The notes: generated from the letters alone by a model not told the origin. A stretch of 64,000 bases of DNA from Uloborus plumipes (GCA_038373865.1 JAXGGA010005834.1:1-64000); one strand, 5' to 3'; counted from the first letter of the stretch, positions 11,482-22,542 are shown. A program made the numbers and translations.

Positions 11482-12045
11482 CAGTCGGCGCTCGTAATAA
11501 AGACCATCCCATTATAACGACTTGTGGGAACAGTGGTGTATCCAGGGGGGTTCCAAGGGACCAATGCACCCCCCCCCCCCCCAAATTTTGTACGACTATA
11601 AAAAATGGTGGCACCGAATTTTGAAAAAACATGTAACCTTCATGCAAATATGCTTCAGGTTTTTTCAATGAAAAATACTTTATGGACACTGAAATATTGT
11701 CATATTATTTTGTTTTCGACAGTAAGAAGCAAAACTAATTGTTATTCTGTAATTGTGGAAATGTAAGAGGAAAATGAGCGATGTACCCGCGCCTTATTGT
11801 TCTTGCATGATATTCAATTTTGTGGAAAAAAAAAAAAAACAATCTTTGAGCAACGTTCAATAGAAAAAATTAAATCGAAATACTGCGTTTTTAAAGTTTC
11901 ACCATATTTCTTGATTTTTTTCCTTTCTCATCACAGTGTCGATGTTCGATGTGCACCCCCCAAAATCAATACCTGGATACGCCGCTGTGTGGGAAAAGCC
12001 CCAGTTTTATCCCTATATATTCTATGATAATTCGGTAAGGCTTTC
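11482..12045. mobile_element. Broken pogo/Tigger-like MITE, copy 4
   Basis: Starts CAGTCGGCGCTCG after TA, then AAGACCATCCCATTATAACGAC, matching the end of the 176-bp MITE seen at 40917. After the inserted hAT element (11531-11987) it resumes with GGGAAAAGCCCCAG, aligned to the MITE interior. The right end is too diverged to fix. Confidence 0.6.
11531..11987. mobile_element. hAT MITE with 8-bp TSD
   Basis: 457 bp, ends CAGTGGTGTATCCAGG and CCTGGATACGCCGCTG. TGTGGGAA is duplicated directly outside both ends (11523-11530 and 11988-11995), the hAT-type 8-bp target duplication. It is inserted in an older pogo-like MITE. A C-rich run sits near the left end. Confidence 0.9.
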
Positions 12046-12210
12046 TGTACAATGATCTTTCCTTATCGGTTTGTCCAATATAGAGACCAAATTCATGGGA
12101 TACTTTTTTCCGGCATTTTTCCAAATAAAAATGTTTCTAAATTTACAACCTAAAATTCAAAATTTTTAATAAAATGTCGTCTTTTCAGACTTGATCTGAA
12201 AAGGCTGATG

Positions 12211-12390
12211 TTAACATATTGTTACAAATCTTGTAAATAGTTGTTGTTTTTCCTGCCTTGCATCATTTTCACTAGTTTTGGTTTTATCTGACGACATGTT
12301 GCAAAAGTATCTGAAGATATCACTTTTAACAGCGTTGATCGCATCAAGGAGTTGTTTCAGTTGTTCCTCCATTGCTCTAGTAATCACCAT
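12211..12390 (-). pseudogene. LTR retrotransposon Gag N-terminus
   Basis: On the minus strand an ATG at 12390 opens a 59-codon frame beginning MVITRAMEEQLKQLLDAI, about 75 nt downstream of the primer-binding site. This is a typical start for the Gag of a Ty3/gypsy-like retrotransposon, and the frame ends at TAA 12211-12213. It is a truncated piece: no nucleocapsid, protease or pol sequence follows. A second copy of the central part of the same frame lies in opposite orientation at 18985-19105. Gypsy affiliation is inferred from layout and N-terminal style only. Confidence 0.65.
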
Positions 12391-12465
12391 AAAATTCCGA
12401 AGTCAAAAAGTCCTCAGGAAGAAAAGTCCAAGTTCACAGTTAATCCAAGAAAGTCCTTGAAGATG

Positions 12466-12482
12466 CCCCACGTTGGGCGCCA
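12466..12482 (-). other. tRNA primer-binding site of LTR element
   Basis: On the minus strand TGGCGCCCAACGTGGGG lies four bases from the end of the LTR (…GTTACA, ending at 12487). A TGG-starting 17-18-mer here is the standard primer-binding site, complementary to a tRNA 3' end. Confidence 0.8.
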
Positions 12483-12587
12483 AAATTGTAACGAGTCCGT
12501 AGCACCTTCAACTTTCTTTAAATGAGCATTCCAATCTTGAGGATGTAACTATAAATTTATTTACAAGTATGTACACTATCTCTACTC

Positions 12588-14309
12588 TCTACTAATAATA
12601 AAGCTGAAGGTGGTTCTGTCTGTCCTTCTTTCTTTCTTTCTGTCTGTCTGTCTGTTGCGCGTAGCGCCAAAACCGTTCGGTCGATTTTCATGCCACTTGG
12701 CACAAAATTAGTTTGTAGCATGTAGTTTTGCGCCTCGAAGCGATTTTTCGAAAATTCCATTTCGTTCTTTTTCTATTCGAATTCTTAGCGGAAATTCGAT
12801 AAAATAGGGAAGAAATATTTCACACACATTTTCAAGTCTTATGTCATTCGAAAGCTTGGAATTTTCTGCACAAAATGAAGTTTTTTCGAAGTTTCTACGA
12901 TCATCAGGAGAGCTGTAACAATTGTTTTTAGAATCCCGAAATTCAAGGCTTACCTTCAGTAAAGCAAGCCAAACGATTCTAAAATGGTTGAACTTTAGAA
13001 TAAAATTTGTTTGAAAAGAGAGATAAAATGAATTATTTTATCAACGGAAATCAATTTTTCATGTTGTTACTATGGTTACGTGTTCATGCTTATTTTTGTT
13101 TCTTTCTTTTTCCAGGGTTGCCAGCGTCTATCTTCGTAGGCTACGGCCAGACGTAGTATTTTTGATTCTACGGTAGTATTTTTTCGGCCCAAATAAGGAG
13201 CGTAGTATGTTTCTGGCAACCCTGTTTCCAATACACTAATGACTTAATTAAAAGATTTGGCGGATTTTTTTTTTTTTTTTCATTTTCATAGATTTCGCAT
13301 TTCAGCAACATTGATTTTGGCAACGTTTGGAAACAGTAGTATTTTGTAATATTTTTTTTAGAGGAGGCGTAGTTTTTTTTTGTTCCAATTCTCTGGCAAC
13401 CCTGTCTTTTTCCCGGTGAAGCGGTGAAGATGCTTTGGGACCCTGCTTGGCGCGTTTTCAAAAAGTCAACTACGCCAAATAGCTAGGGTTACCACGCTTG
13501 GCGCGCCTCTATCGTTCATTTAGCGAGAAAAGGGTACCTAAAGCACAGATTAACGAAAAATCGTATCAATTGCGATATTGCATCGTTTTTTTAAAGTGTT
13601 TCATTTCGGAAAATGTATTGTTTTGTTTTTTAAGCTAGGAAAGAAAACTTTCTTCTTCTCTTAAACTTTGGTAAGATTTCTGTTGGTTCCTGTTATCAAC
13701 AAAATTGTTCTTATTTTCTCTTTTGGCTTATTTTTGTCCATCTCCCTTGGGGTTGCATTCGAATGTTCCAAGGGGGTGTTTTACCCCATTTGTCGGGTAA
13801 ATCAGTGTTTTCAATGCAAGGTGATATGAATTGGTTAACAAAAGTGATATGAATTGGCGCGACCACTTGGCGATATATCGCCAAGCTTTTGATCGCCAAG
13901 TATTTGACGCCAATTGGCGAAAAAAAATTTTTTTTTTTTTGATTTAGGTTTAATTTGGCGCTGTTGGCGATATTTTGCGAAAAATCCACTGAATGATGTT
14001 AAAATCGATGATATTTAGGAGATAAATCATTGTAAAACATTTTTTTGCATTGTTTCGTAGCAAACTAGGGATACAAATGTTTGAATTGTTATCTTGCTCA
14101 CTCCAAGCACTATTTTAGCACTTAAGGCATCTACTAAGAAATTTACATGTAAAATTAAGTAGTGTGGAGTCCATATCAGATCTTTATATCACTTTGAAGG
14201 AATTATAGTTGAATAAAACTAAAATAGAGCATTTTTTCTGCGATATCAATTATTTTACAAATGAACTTTTAATTTTATACCACGGGCAAAGCCGTGCGGG
14301 TACCGCTAG
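12588..14309 (+). mobile_element. Non-autonomous Helitron
   Basis: The 5' end TCTACTAATAATAAAGC is followed by CTGTCTGTCTGTCTG and GCGCGTAGCGCC. The 3' end has CACGGGCAAAGCCGTG followed by CGGGTACCG and CTAG at 14306-14309, next to a host T. The exact 5' base is uncertain because of a TCTCTACTC duplication (12579 or 12588). The interior has no Rep or helicase frame. It is inserted in the LTR of a retrotransposon. Confidence 0.8.
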
Positions 14310-14484
14310 TTTACAATAAAGCAGGAAACAATTGCTAAACATCCAGCAATTAGGTAGCAAAACAGTACACTGTACTCTCAACAGTAACTCAGCACCACGT
14401 ATCTAACGTGAACAGTAATTAAGCAATTACAAAAGCAAAACAACCATTCGCCCATGCGAATGAAAACGAGTCTCCAGAAATCAG

Positions 14485-14495
14485 AATCTGAAAAG
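14485..14495. repeat. LINE target-site duplication, left copy
   Basis: AATCTGAAAAG here is repeated exactly at 18770-18780 and defines the LINE insertion. Confidence 0.85.
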
Positions 14496-14923
14496 AGTAG
14501 TAGTATTGTATAGTTAATCGAGCAGGCCGAAGGCCTTTTTCTCGGTATGAACGATAGAAACACTGATTCCGAAAGAGTCAGGAGTGACAAAAAGGAAGAG
14601 AGTAAAGGTATGAAGGGATTAGGTAGTAACAAAAAAAAAAAGGAGTCTTTTCAGGGCCACTGATATGTACATATTTACAGCTATACAACCCCGTGAGGGG
14701 TACATGAGAGGATGCAAAAAATATATGAGTGAGATGCAAAAGGTAAATACAAACTATATACAAATATACAAAATAGCACCAGAGGGTGATCAAACAATGA
14801 ACCCCAAGGGGGAGGATGGTAGCAGTAGTCCACGCTCAGAGAGTGTGCGATTTGAAGGATGTGCTACGACGTTAGGTGGGGAAGACCGCGGCAGCCCTAC
14901 GGGTTCTGCGGCGGCCACCATCA

Positions 14924-17900
14924 CTAGTAGTGCTTGGGGCGAAGTTCATTGGAATCGGACGGGAAAGAGGAATTTGGGTTCCGTTTTATGAAACGTTTTT
15001 GCTTCCTGATCAGCTTATTTGGGTGGGAGCTGAGGTTGTTGTAAAAGTTTTTGGCCAGTTTCCGGATATGGGGAGCAAAGTAGCTTACCTTTAGGTCATT
15101 ATGCAGGGTATCATTCCGGATAAACCAGAAGTTCCCTGTAATTGACCTTAGGTACTTATTTTGTAGAATTTGCAGCTTTTCCATGTTGGTTTTGACTGCA
15201 TGCCCCCATATCGGAATTGCGTAGTCCATGGTAGGGCGAACAATGGTTTTATAAAGACGGACTTTGTTTCCCAGTGTCAATCCCCGCCGTTTATTTGCAA
15301 GACAGCGGAGGAGTGCAACTTTCTTTTCAGCCCTCTTGTGAATGTTTCGTACGTATCGTCCAAAATTGGACTGACTGTCAAAGGTTACACCAAGATAGGT
15401 AACTTCAGTTGAGTACTTTATGACTTCGTCATTGAGGACGATGGTTCTTGGTAGAGTGGACCTGTTGTTGGCATGCATGACCAGTTTGGTTTTGGCTGCG
15501 TTGATAGAAATGCGCCAGTCGTTGAAATAATTTGCAATGATGTCAACATGTTTTTGCACATGGAACCTGGCAAATTTTGCGCTTGGGTGGATTGCAAGCA
15601 CAGCAGTATCATCTGCAAAGAGGCAGCTAATTGTATGCTCATAGGTGGGAAAGTCATAGTTGAAAAGACAATACAGGAGGGGGCTGATAACACTTCCCTG
15701 AGGGACCCCAGCCTGTATTAGCTTTCCGCCCGACAGAGAATTACCCACCCTGACTTGGAAAGTTCGAGCTTTCAGGTAATTGGAAATAATATGGATCAAA
15801 TGATCCGGAAATTTGAGTTGTATAAGCTTGAAAAGTAACCCCCCATGCCACACACGGTCAAAGGCCTTCTCTATGTCAAAGTATAGATAGCCATGGAAGC
15901 CTGCTTGCTGACCCTGGCTTTAGTAACCTGGTTGGTTATCCGTAGGAGTTGATGGGTGGTGGAGTGTTTACTCCTGAAGCCAAATTGGAAGTCGGGAATG
16001 ATTTTGTGATGTGCCGCATGGGACTCAAGTTGGGCTCTGATAAGTTTTTCAGTGATCTTGGCAAGGGTCCTAAGCAGGGCCAGATTAAAGATTTGGAGGC
16101 CCATAGGCATTTGAAATGAGGGGGCCCCTTCACCATATGGATTTGATAAATGAGATTTTAAATAACTGATATATATTGTGCAAATATATTTTAATCATTT
16201 AAAATTGTTATTATGGAATACATAATCAATCATAATGATTTATTATGTTACAGGTGTAAATAGTGCTAATGGTGAACAAGCCTTAATTTGAATAAAGAGT
16301 AAAGCTCCTGCACTTACAAAACTTAATATTTTAGGCGAAATTCATGCTATTCAAGCGATAAAATAAGTTGTGGGTACTTTGGACTTTAGCATTTTTTTTG
16401 GTAGAAACTATGCCCTGGTGATGAGCAAGAAGTTGGATGGCAGTATGAACGTTTACTTAAGTTCTATTCGCAAATTGCATCAAATAATGTTCTTAACATG
16501 CAATTGTTTAGCTCAGTGCCATCTAAAGTTAAGTTTAAAAAAACTAATAAATACGCTTTTAGAGTTAATCAACCTATATTTCATCACACTCTAACTGATT
16601 TCCCTCTGGTTTTCAAAACTATTCAATACCCACTAAGTTTACATGCACCAGCAATATATTAACATGTAATATAGTCTAGCTTTTAGTATATATAATAGTA
16701 TATTAAATATATTACTTTTATATTTGTAAAGAACGTGAATTTTATCTTCTATTCAGAGTTACATACATACATACAAACAATATCACAAAAGCGTATTAAA
16801 AAGGATATCTTCAGGATTTCTCGGGGCCCTTTTAAAACCCGGGGCCCGTAGGCAACTGCCTACGTTGCCTATTTAGTAATCCGGCCCTGGTCCTAAGAAG
16901 ACTGATTGGTCTGTAATTTTGGGGGAAGGTGGCATTTGAGCCCTTCTTGAGGATTGGGACAACAATGGCATTTTTCCAGCACTCGGGGAAATAGCCGAAA
17001 CGGAAAATGGAATTAATTATCTTGGTCAGGTTGGCAACTGCTTTTAGAGGGAGGTGTTTAAGTGCAGGGTCGTGATGCCATCATCACCTGGGGCCTTCCT
17101 GACCTTCAGTCCCATAATGATAAGCATGATATGGAACGGGGAGTAAATGGGGATAGTGGCTGTGGACAGGTTATGGTCGAAATAATTCGCCACTGTGCGA
17201 TTGACTGTACGGATAACCTTTTCGTTGTACGCATGAGCGTTAAGTTGGAACTGATTTTCAAGCGAGTCTGCAATGGCCTCCGCCTTATCACTCTCCGAGA
17301 AGACCAAGTGACCAACGGCGGTATGAATAGGAGGCATCTTTGTCGTTCTGTTGGACAGGGATTTGGCCATGCGGTAAATACCTCTGGTTTCTTCATTGAG
17401 GCTCTCAAGTTTGTCCATAAATTTCTCATTTTTATGAGATTTAACTTTGCGTTTGATAAGAGCCTGCAGCCTGTTGATTTCGGCTCTTAGGCTCGGGTCT
17501 TTGGTTCGTTGCCAAATTGATTTGGCTTGACTTTTCTGCTTTATTAAATCAGTAATTTCCCTAGGGAGTCTCAGAGGGAAGCAGTTAATCACCTTTGTCA
17601 CTTTAGACCCTTCAATTGCATTTTGAATTACCTTGGTCAGGTGGGAGATTTCTTTGTCGATATCAGAAGTAGAATTTATTAGTGGGTTACCTCTAACCTG
17701 TTGGTTAACAAAGAGAGTAAAATGCTCCCAGTGTGTGGTAACTGTTGTGACAGTAGGCTTAGGAATCCTAGCTCCGAGGCTCAACTCCAGCCAGATAGGA
17801 TTATGATCAGAGTTGTGCTCCGTGAGCGAGGTAATTTCAATTGTAGTGTTCACAGTATTAGTGAAATGGGTGGGGGAGTCAGGATAGTACAAGTTGTAGT

Positions 17901-18381
17901 CCTTCTCCATGAAATACTCAAACAGTGCTTTCCCATTGCCATTGGACCTCCCGTTGCTCCACAGGGAGTGCTTGGCATTGAGGTCGCCCATAATGATAGC
18001 TTTGTGCTTAAAGTTAAGGATTTTATTAAAGTCTTCAGGGAGGAAATTTTTGGAAGGAGGGAGGTAGGCCGAGGAAATTAGAAAGTCCTCGTTCTGGATG
18101 GTAGCAACAATCGAGCAATTTTCAAGCTCCTCAGTATCGATAATAATTTCAAAATGGGGGATATTGGACTTAATGAAAATTAGGGTACCGCCGCTCCTAT
18201 TATTGCGGTTTTTCTTGTAAAACTTGTAATTTGGGAGCCAGATGTTTTCAGAGCCCCCAAAATGGGTCTCCTGTATACAAAAGATATCAGGAGACAAATC
18301 AGCCACAAAAGTACTGACCTCACCCAATTTATGAGCGAGGCCAGCCGCATTCCAAGAAGCCAAAGTAAGGGGCCTAGCCAT
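14924..18381 (-). pseudogene. LINE ORF2: endonuclease-reverse transcriptase (broken)
   Basis: ORF2 nicks target DNA and reverse transcribes the element RNA. The start ATG at 18381 overlaps the ORF1 stop (ATGGCTAG). The first ~220 codons form an APE endonuclease: LASWNAAGL, IQETHFGG, MGDLNAKHSLW and EHNSDHNPIWLEL. The RT follows: APGDDGITTLH, FGFRSKHSTTHQLL, motif A FDIEKAFDRVWH, GVPQGSVISPLLY, and the catalytic CLFADDTAVL. The end resembles PTMDYAIPIWGHAV. Frameshifts occur near 17060 and 15880, and the hAT insertion (16075-16889) splits the frame between PISLL and RTLAK. The copy cannot make protein, but most residues are intact, so it is not very old. No RNase H domain follows. Confidence 0.88.
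16075..16889. mobile_element. hAT element inserted in the LINE RT
   Basis: 815 bp with ends CAGGGCCAGATTAAAG and TTAGTAATCCGGCCCTG. GTCCTAAG is duplicated exactly on both sides (16067-16074 and 16890-16897), the hAT 8-bp signature. The interior is AT-rich without a transposase frame. A smaller relative may be at 26416. Confidence 0.9.
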
Positions 18382-18769
18382 GACGGAATGCGGTGCTGAG
18401 TGTTTGAAGTTCTGAAAGGAGCGCCTGAATGTTACTACAGACACCATCCAGAATGATAGGGACTTTGTTGACTTCCTGTACCAAAGAGGAGATATCCTTA
18501 ACTTTGGTAATATTAGCATATGAGCGACCAGCATTCCCGGGAGTTGGGTTTGAACCCGCGGGGGCTTCACTGGGCCGGGAAGGAGGGACTTTCCTGGCAT
18601 TGGCAAGTGTACTGGCTTGGCCTTGAGGGCTTGGGTTTTTCAAAACCCTATCCTTTGGCTTTTTGGGGCAGCCTTTAAAATTTGCAGTGTGCGGCCCTTG
18701 GCAGAGAGCACACTTAGCAGGTAAGTCAGGCGACTTTTTCTGGCCAGGCCTACAAGTGAAACCGGGTAA
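18374..18769 (-). pseudogene. LINE ORF1 C-terminal part
   Basis: The 5'-truncated end of the LINE nucleic-acid-binding protein. Reading from 18769 on the minus strand it contains CALCQGPHTANFKGC, a CX2CX4HX4C zinc knuckle, then a Pro/Ser-rich stretch with NAGRSYANIT and a tail ending LSTAFRHG, stop 18374-18376. Jockey-type ORF1 proteins normally carry two or three such knuckles; only one is left here because of 5' truncation. The stop overlaps the ORF2 start. Confidence 0.8.
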
Positions 18770-18984
18770 AATCTGAAAAGAATGTTCAAGGCCAGCTATT
18801 TATACTCGAGAACGAAATCACGACAACATTCTAGCAAAATCCAGTTCATTCATAAGTTCACTAATCCATTCACGAAAGTTCCAGCAATAAAAAGAAAAAC
18901 CACTCCGAGCGAAAAATGTCTTCATGCTTATCAAAGTTAGGGCAAGTGTAAAAACTACAAAGTGTTTCATGGCCGGTATACAGA

Positions 18985-19105
18985 TCATAAAAGTGATATC
19001 TTTAGATACTTTTGCAACATGTCGTCAGATAAAACCAAAACTAGTGAAAATGATGCAAGGCAGGAAAAACAACTATTTACAAGATTTGTAACAATATTGA
19101 ATGGC
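18985..19105 (+). pseudogene. Gag fragment, opposite orientation
   Basis: On the plus strand a frame including KSDIFRYFCNMSSDKTKTS matches the minus-strand Gag piece at 12211-12390 almost base for base. Homology begins abruptly at about 18985 and ends near AACAATAT at about 19100. There is no LTR or primer-binding site in front in this orientation, so this is a rearranged or separately inserted fragment. Confidence 0.7.
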
Positions 19106-19434
19106 AAAATTTCCATTCATTGTTCTAACTTTTTTAAAGAAAAAACTATCAACAAAATTAATGTAGCTTGATTTAATCTTGGATTTCTGGAACATTAACT
19201 TTTTCTGCTTTCAACTATTTTCACGATTCCGAACACGGGTGAAGTTTTTTCTGGATCAAGGCGCTTCCTTCATTTTAAAATACTACTTGTAAAATAATTT
19301 CTCTTTTCAGAGTTAAGACAGAAGTTTTTTCTTCACCTTTAAAACATTTAATTTTCTTTTATAGAGAAAAATGCATGATCTTCATTGCATATGTTTGCAT
19401 TTTGTCATATTTTCAACAAGGAACGGAATATATA
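19106..19434. other. Spacer without recognised features
   Basis: AT-rich, no repeat boundary or coding frame seen between the Gag fragment and the palindrome. Confidence 0.5.
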
Positions 19435-21870
19435 TTGGGGTGGACCGAAAAAACACTTTTTCTTATTTCGAATTTGTAATAGCGCGGAAAAGTTGCGAAT
19501 TATAAAGACAAAAAAGAAGAAAAAAAAATTTTCGAAATCGGTTGATATCTTCCGATCGCGCATAAGGCCTATAATTTGACAAAAAATGAAAAAACTTCAT
19601 TTTCGCGATTTTTTTTTTAAATTTTTGAATTGGATGTTTTCGAAATGTAATAGTGCGTAAAAGTAGCTAATTGTGAAGATAAAAAGAAGGAAAAAAAATT
19701 ATCGAAATCCATTGATATCTTCTGATCGCGCATAAGGCCTAAAATTTGACCAAATTAATAAAAAAAAATCATTTTTGCGATTTTTTTTGAAAAAATTTTG
19801 AATGAAATGTTTTCATAGTTTTTTCGCGCGGAAAAGTTTATAATTATGAAGACAAAAAGAGGGATAAAAAGGAGGAAAAAAAAATATCGAAATCGATTAA
19901 TATCTTCCGGTCGTGCCTAGGCCTAAACTTTGACAAAATATGAAAAAAACATCATTTTTGTGATTTTTTGTTTAATTTTTTGAATTAGATGTTTTCGTAA
20001 TGCAATAGTTTGCAACGTTTACTAATATAGCCTTAAAACATTGTGCTTTGATTTTGTTTTGGTCAGTTAATATCTTCCGGTTGCGTATTAACCCCAAAAT
20101 TACCGAAAATAATAATAAAAAAAGTTATATTTTTACGAGATTTTGGTTTTTGATGAATAATTTTTTGTGAAAAAACCGTAGTATTTTTTAAGACAGACTG
20201 ACAACAATATAGAAAAATAAAAAACCACAGGTTCAATCGATGTTATCGAGTTGCGAAAAGCCTTAGAAACTCTCATGCGCAGACGTCGGGCAGCAATTCA
20301 GGCAACATCGCTCGCCTGGCTACGGCTCTCTTCCACTCTATCGCCGCCTTCCTAGGACCATTCAGCTGTCTGCCTATATTGTTTTTTCAGTCTGCGCTTC
20401 TATGTAGTAATCGCAGTGTACTATTATTTAGTTCAATCTAGCTGTTTTTATTTTGAAAATCTTGTAGTCTTCTGTCATGATGTAGTTTCCTGCTGTGTGT
20501 AGACTCTGATTTAACAAAAAGTTTAATAACAAGACAAATACTCTAATAACAAGACAAATATTTGGCTGCCCCACTTTTGGCACTCCAAAGAACTGCCATC
20601 AAACTAACTGCCTACTGGCGAAGACACCATTATTAATTTCTAGTGCCAAATTTAACCTTCCTTGAGTACGGCACCTAATGATGAACTTGCCAGTGGACGG
20701 ATTGTTTGATGGCAGTTCTTTTGTAGTACCAAAAGTGGGGCAGCCAAATATTTGTCTTGTTATTAGAGTATTTTCTTGTTATTTGGTCCGGCAATTGCAT
20801 AACTTTTTCGTTAAAGCACCGAGTTCACACAGAGCAGGAAACTACATCATTACAGAAGACTACAAGAATTTCAAAATGAAAACAGCTAGATTGAACTAAA
20901 TAATTGTACACTGCGATTACTACACAGAAACGCAGACTGAAAAAACAATATAGGCAGACAGCTGACGTGGTCCTAGGAAGGCGGCGATGGAGTGGAAGAG
21001 AGCCGTTGCCTGGATTGCTGCCCGACGTCTACGCATGAGAGTTTCTAAGGCTTTTCGCAACTGAATAATATCGACTGAACCTGTGGTAGTTTGTTTTTCT
21101 ATCTTATTGTCAGTCTGTCTCAAAAAATAATACGGTTGTTTCACAAAAAATTATTCCTCAAAAACCAAAAACGCGTAAAAATAACTTTTTTTAAATTACT
21201 ATTTTGGGTAATTTTGGGGTTAATGCGCGACCGGAAGATATTAACTGACCAAAACAAAATCAAAACACAATGTTTTAAGGCTACATTAGCAAACGTTACA
21301 AGTATTGCATTACGAAAACATCTAATTCAAAAAATTAAACAAAAAATCGCAAAAATGATGTTTTTTCATATTTTGTCAAAGTTTAGGCCCTAGGCACGAC
21401 CGGAAGATATTGATCGATTTCGATAATTGTTTTCCCTCTTTTTGTCTTCATAAATATCAACTTTTCCGCGCGAAAAAATTATGAAAACATCTCATTCAAA
21501 ATTTTTTCAAAAAAAATCGCAAAAATGAAGTTTTTTTCTTATTTTGTCAAATTTTAGGCCTTATGCGCGATCGGAAGATATTAATGGATTTCGATAATTT
21601 TTTTTCTTTCTTTTTGTTTTCACAATTAGCTACTTTTCCGCACTATTACATTTCGAAAACATCCAATTCAAAAATTAAAAAAAAAAAAAAAAAAATCGCG
21701 AAAATGAAGTTTTTTCATTTTTTGTCAAACTTTAGGCCTTGTGCGCGATTGGAAGATATCAACCGATTTCGATAATTTTTTTCCCTTCTTTTTGTCTTCA
21801 TAATTCGCAACTTTTCCGCGCTATTACAAATTCGAAATAAAAAAAAAGTGTTTTTTCGGCCCACCCTAAT
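19435..21870. mobile_element. 2.4-kb palindromic (foldback) transposon
   Basis: The left arm (19435 to about 20640) and right arm (about 20665 to 21870) are reverse complements over roughly 1.2 kb, with outer ends TTGGGGTGGACCGAAAAAAC and its inverse ending GGCCCACCCTAA. Each arm has an outer zone of about four tandem ~170-bp units containing TCTTCCGATCGCGCATAAGGC, then an inner non-repetitive zone. The inner zone has a short frame with LRKALETLMRRRRAAIQAT in both arms; I do not recognise it. The subterminal motif resembles that of the element at 6959-9517. The arms have diverged by point changes and small gaps, so it is not recent. Confidence 0.8.
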
Positions 21871-21875
21871 ATATA

Positions 21876-22542
21876 TGCGAGGTTTGTCCGGAAAGTTCGT
21901 ATAAAAATTGAATAACAACTTTATTTTTCAATTATTCCGGTATTACAACAAGGTCTCCTTCAAAGTACTCTCCCTGAGACAAAATACACTTCTACCAACG
22001 CTGTTTCCACTGTTGATAACATTGCTGAAAGTGTTCAGTTAGTTGCCTTGTCGTTTCTGCTTTGATGGCTTCCACATCTCCCAAGTGCCGCCCCCGAAGC
22101 ACCATTTTGCATTTCGGGAATAAGAAGAAGTCACAAGGGGCTAAATCGGGTGAATAAGGCGGGTGGGACGAGGGTCATTTTTCACTTCTTGTCGGCTTTC
22201 CCGGAACCTTTTTAACCACTTGTTCACGGTTGGTTCTTCAGAGAATTGTCTCCGTAAACTTGTTTCAAACGCTCAAAAATCTCACGGCCATTCTTGAATA
22301 GCTTTGCAAGAAATTTCATGTTGATGCGCTGTTCCTCAATCAGAGATAGCTTCATGCCGACGCTTTGAAAAGAGGGTTACCTTCAACCAGCAACCACACA
22401 CTCAAATTTACACGTAGAGCGTTCTAACTTGAACTGAGGGTTGATGGGATTTTCTATAACAGTAATGCAACCTGCCGGTGGCTGCCAATTGGTAAATAAG
22501 GTTTTTATTCAACTTTTATACGTATTTTCCGGACAAACCGCG
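21876..22542 (-). mobile_element. Mariner element with internal deletion
   Basis: Ends TGCGAGGTTTGTCCGGAAA and TTTCCGGACAAACCGCG, flanked by TA. On the minus strand an N-terminal piece (MKLSLIEEQRINMKFLAKL) and a C-terminal piece with YSPDLAPCDFFLFPKCK are both recognisable as mariner transposase. The central helix-turn-helix and catalytic parts between them are missing. Stop codons also occur. The transposase cannot work, but the ends could still be mobilised. Confidence 0.85.

Larger units (their letters stand above)
14496..18769 (-). mobile_element. 5'-truncated jockey-like LINE
   Basis: A minus-strand non-LTR retrotransposon bounded by an exact 11-bp duplication (AATCTGAAAAG). It holds the end of ORF1 (zinc-knuckle protein) and ORF2 (endonuclease plus reverse transcriptase). 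It is truncated inside ORF1 at 18769. Its 3' end reads ACTACTACT next to the duplication rather than a long poly(A). ORF2 has two frameshifts, and an 815-bp hAT element is inserted in the RT region. Jockey clade is inferred from the APE-RT order, absence of RNase H after the RT, and motifs such as FGFRSKHSTTHQLL. Confidence 0.85.
12487..18959 (-). mobile_element. LTR split by a Helitron and a LINE
   Basis: Reassembling the minus strand from 18959-18781, 14495-14310 and about 12587-12487 gives an LTR of roughly 466 bp that starts TGTAGT and ends GTTACA. It contains a TATA box (TATAAATAG, 18804-18796) and an AATAAA signal (12561-12556). The Gag start and primer-binding site follow it. The LTR is cut by the LINE (14496-18769), whose 11-bp duplication lies in LTR sequence, and by the Helitron (about 12588-14309). 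No second LTR is visible, so this is an element remnant. The 5' boundary at 18959 is inferred. Confidence 0.6.

Noticed and set aside
11252..11689. 145-codon minus-strand open frame
   Set aside because: Crosses the boundaries of a pogo-like MITE and the hAT MITE inserted in it, so it cannot be a natural gene.
17062..18081. Plus-strand frames over the LINE
   Set aside because: Mirror readings of LINE ORF2, which has clear endonuclease and RT motifs on the minus strand.
20920..21144. 74-codon frame in the palindrome as a gene
   Set aside because: Present in both arms with disruptions and no family match; more likely chance or a deep remnant.
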